A DNA stretch of 64,000 bases from Bacteroidota bacterium (lineage in GTDB: Bacteria; Bacteroidota; Bacteroidia; Chitinophagales; Chitinophagaceae), in assembly GCA_020161535.1 (NCBI GenBank), contig JAIUNW010000009.1, positions 1-64,000 on the forward strand. Reading direction: 5' to 3'. Under the pieces are notes generated by a model, which was given only the letters and a program-made list of their open reading frames with translations, ran no database searches and was not told the origin of the DNA. Numbering within the stretch: the stretch's first letter is position 1; every line of letters starts with the position of its first letter. Positions 62,635 to 64,000 of this stretch are shown piece by piece. A program made the position numbers and the translations under genes.

Positions 62635-63659
62635 CAGCTTACAATTTCCGGTTGCAGGCTATAAGCACGCAAGGTTTCCACCCATGGCGGCTGTACATTC
62701 AAACAAGGGATCATGGTAAACGATTCGCCACCGGCATGTAAGAAACTTTCTTTTCCCTCAACAGCAATTTCTTCGAGTGTTTCGAGGCAGTCGCTCACAA
62801 ACGCCGGACAAGCCACCAGCAATTTCTTAATGCCTTCGCCCGGCATTTCTTCCAGCCGTTTGGCGGTATAGGGTTTTAACCATTCTTCGCGCCCCAGCCG
62901 CGATTGAAACGACATGCTGAAACTGCCCGGCGCCAGGCCCAGCCGTTTTGCCACTTCTTGCGTGGTGTAAATACATTGGTACCGATAACAGGTGGCCTGG
63001 TCGCTTTCTGTTGCACAACAGGCATCAGCTAGCTGCAGGTTATGGGTGCCGGCCGGGTCCTTTTTAAGGATATGCCTTTCGGGCACACCATGGTAACTGA
63101 ATAAGAGATGATCGTGATCGCCGGTTAAATATGGCCGGAAACTGTCGGCCAGCGCATCGAGATAAGCCGGTTCATTGTAATAAGCCGGCAAAATTGTCAA
63201 GCGGAAGGGGTATTGCCCTTCGTCATATTGTTCTTTGGCGTATTCGGCGGCCGTTTCATAACTACTCATCGCATAGTGGGGATACAGTGGAATTACCAGT
63301 ACTTCTTCTACACCAGGCTCGCGGCGAAGCAATTCTTCATAGGCTTGTTTGGGCGATGGTGTTCCATAACGCATCGCGATGGTAACCGGATAATCCATAC
63401 TCGCTTGCAGCGCTGCTTCCAGTTGGCGGGTCAGCACAATCAGGGGCGAGCCTTCTGCTGTCCAGATACTCTTATAGGCATTGGCCGATTTGGGTGCCCG
63501 AAAAGGCACGATGATGCCACGCACCAGCAATAACCTCGACAACCAGGGTATATCAATCACCCGCTTGTCCATCAGAAATTCATTCAGGTACTTTCGTACA
63601 TCCTTAACCGAAGTTGAATCGGGTGAACCCAGGTTCATGAGCACAATTCCGCGTTTCAT
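62634..63659 (-). CDS. hemH: Ferrochelatase
   Basis: The 341-residue protein inserts ferrous iron into protoporphyrin IX. It has KRGIVLMNLGSPDS at the start, IAMRYGTPSPKQA, VIPLYPHYAMSSYETA, LLFSYHGVPERH with the catalytic His, and SMSFQSRLGREEWLKPYT. The Cys-rich CCATESDQATC segment is present, as in bacterial types. It is divergent from hemA. Confidence 0.95.
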   Translation of the reverse strand: MKRGIVLMNLGSPDSTSVKDVRKYLNEFLMDKRVIDIPWLSRLLLVRGIIVPFRAPKSANAYKSIWTAEGSPLIVLTRQLEAALQASMDYPVTIAMRYGTPSPKQAYEELLRREPGVEEVLVIPLYPHYAMSSYETAAEYAKEQYDEGQYPFRLTILPAYYNEPAYLDALADSFRPYLTGDHDHLLFSYHGVPERHILKKDPAGTHNLQLADACCATESDQATCYRYQCIYTTQEVAKRLGLAPGSFSMSFQSRLGREEWLKPYTAKRLEEMPGEGIKKLLVACPAFVSDCLETLEEIAVEGKESFLHAGGESFTMIPCLNVQPPWVETLRAYSLQPEIVS

Positions 63660-63747
63660 GCCGACGAAATAACATTAAAAAATGATATGTTTAAACAATA
63701 TGACAGTTGCCTGACAGTTCAGACTAGCACCTTAACCAGGTACCAAG

Positions 63748-63755
63748 TATTTTTG
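63748..63755 (+). promoter_or_regulatory. Candidate -7 box of hemA
   Basis: TATTTTTG matches TAnnTTTG and lies 20 bases before the hemA ATG. A -33 TTG is absent at the normal spacing. Confidence 0.4.
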
Positions 63756-63775
63756 TGTCGGCATTACAAAGATAT

Positions 63776-64000
63776 ATGGGAGATTATCCAAAAGACTTGC
63801 AGCATTTTTTCCTGGCCGGCATTAGTTATAAAAAATCAGATGCAGCAACCCGTTCCCGATTTGCTATTCAGGCCGATCAATACCAATCCATGCTGCAACT
63901 CGCGGCTCAATTTCCCATCGCTGAAATCTTCGTTCTCTCTACCTGCAACCGCACTGAAATTTATGGCATCGCCCGCGACGCTGATCAACTGATCAACCTC
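63776..64000 (+). CDS. hemA: Glutamyl-tRNA reductase, partial
   Basis: The first 75 residues are present before the window ends. They begin MGDYPKDLQHFFLAGISYKKSDAATR and reach IFVLSTCNRTEIYGI, which holds the catalytic Cys of the HemA family that forms the thioester with glutamate. It makes glutamate-1-semialdehyde, the first committed step of heme synthesis. The divergent hemH/hemJ operon completes the pathway at this locus. Confidence 0.9.
   Translation, partial: MGDYPKDLQHFFLAGISYKKSDAATRSRFAIQADQYQSMLQLAAQFPIAEIFVLSTCNRTEIYGIARDADQLINL

Overview
The window looks like the chromosome of a Bacteroidota bacterium, most likely of the family Chitinophagaceae. The indicators are a UpxY-type NusG paralogue heading a polysaccharide operon, a LytS/LytTR two-component pair, bacterial geranylgeranylglyceryl phosphate synthase family enzyme, DUF3078 and DUF2490 proteins, orphan 800-residue FtsX-type permeases, a split transketolase, and promoters with a TAnnTTTG -7 box and few Shine-Dalgarno sequences. 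No rRNA, tRNA, insertion sequence or CRISPR array was seen.

Region 1 (1-17.2 kb, all minus strand, visibly AT-richer than the rest) is a surface-polysaccharide operon read from about 17.2 kb down to 1. Its order is UpxY antiterminator, Wza-like exporter lipoprotein, Wzc-like tyrosine autokinase, Wzm/Wzt ABC exporter, hexapeptide acyltransferase, TylF-type methyltransferase, sugar epimerase, glycosyltransferases, a DegT aminotransferase with a PglD-type acetyltransferase, then an unusual set: amino-acid-type adenylation enzyme, free acyl carrier protein, GNAT and a second hexapeptide acetyltransferase, ending in a cut HisH. Together they should make, modify and export a glycan carrying N-acylated amino sugars, possibly with an aminoacyl or amidine decoration.

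Region 2 (17.4-35 kb) is a change of composition and content. A secreted beta-helix protein and a NagX-like membrane acyltransferase face a five-gene minus-strand operon (28.9 to 20.0 kb): glycoside hydrolase, PSD1-type di-heme cytochrome, DUF1501 protein, sugar isomerase-like TIM barrel, and a DUF2231/cytochrome/leucine-rich protein. This Planctomycetes-style set probably handles an oxidised carbohydrate outside the cytoplasm, but the reaction is unknown. DgkA, DUF1361, an FtsX permease, a small LDR-motif protein, another TIM barrel and a zinc alcohol dehydrogenase follow.

Region 3 (35-64 kb) is mostly housekeeping: B12-dependent ribonucleotide reductase, GGGP synthase, M28 peptidase, LytS/LytTR pair, Dxs, an L,D-transpeptidase-like protein, ScpA, MscL, ribosome recycling factor, a WecA-like transferase, transketolase N-half, RbfA with a LolE-like permease, an MsbA-like exporter, a beta-lactamase-fold hydrolase, a histone-H1-tailed DksA-like protein, IleS, and a heme cluster (hemJ, hemH, hemA).

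Features that deserve attention are an interspersed palindromic repeat (ACCCGTCGGGT and its complement) at four intergenic sites plus one copy inside a gene, a doubly deleted oxidoreductase remnant at 61.2 kb next to a structured non-coding stretch that may encode a small RNA, a candidate attenuator ahead of UpxY, and the DksA/H1 fusion lacking most zinc ligands.
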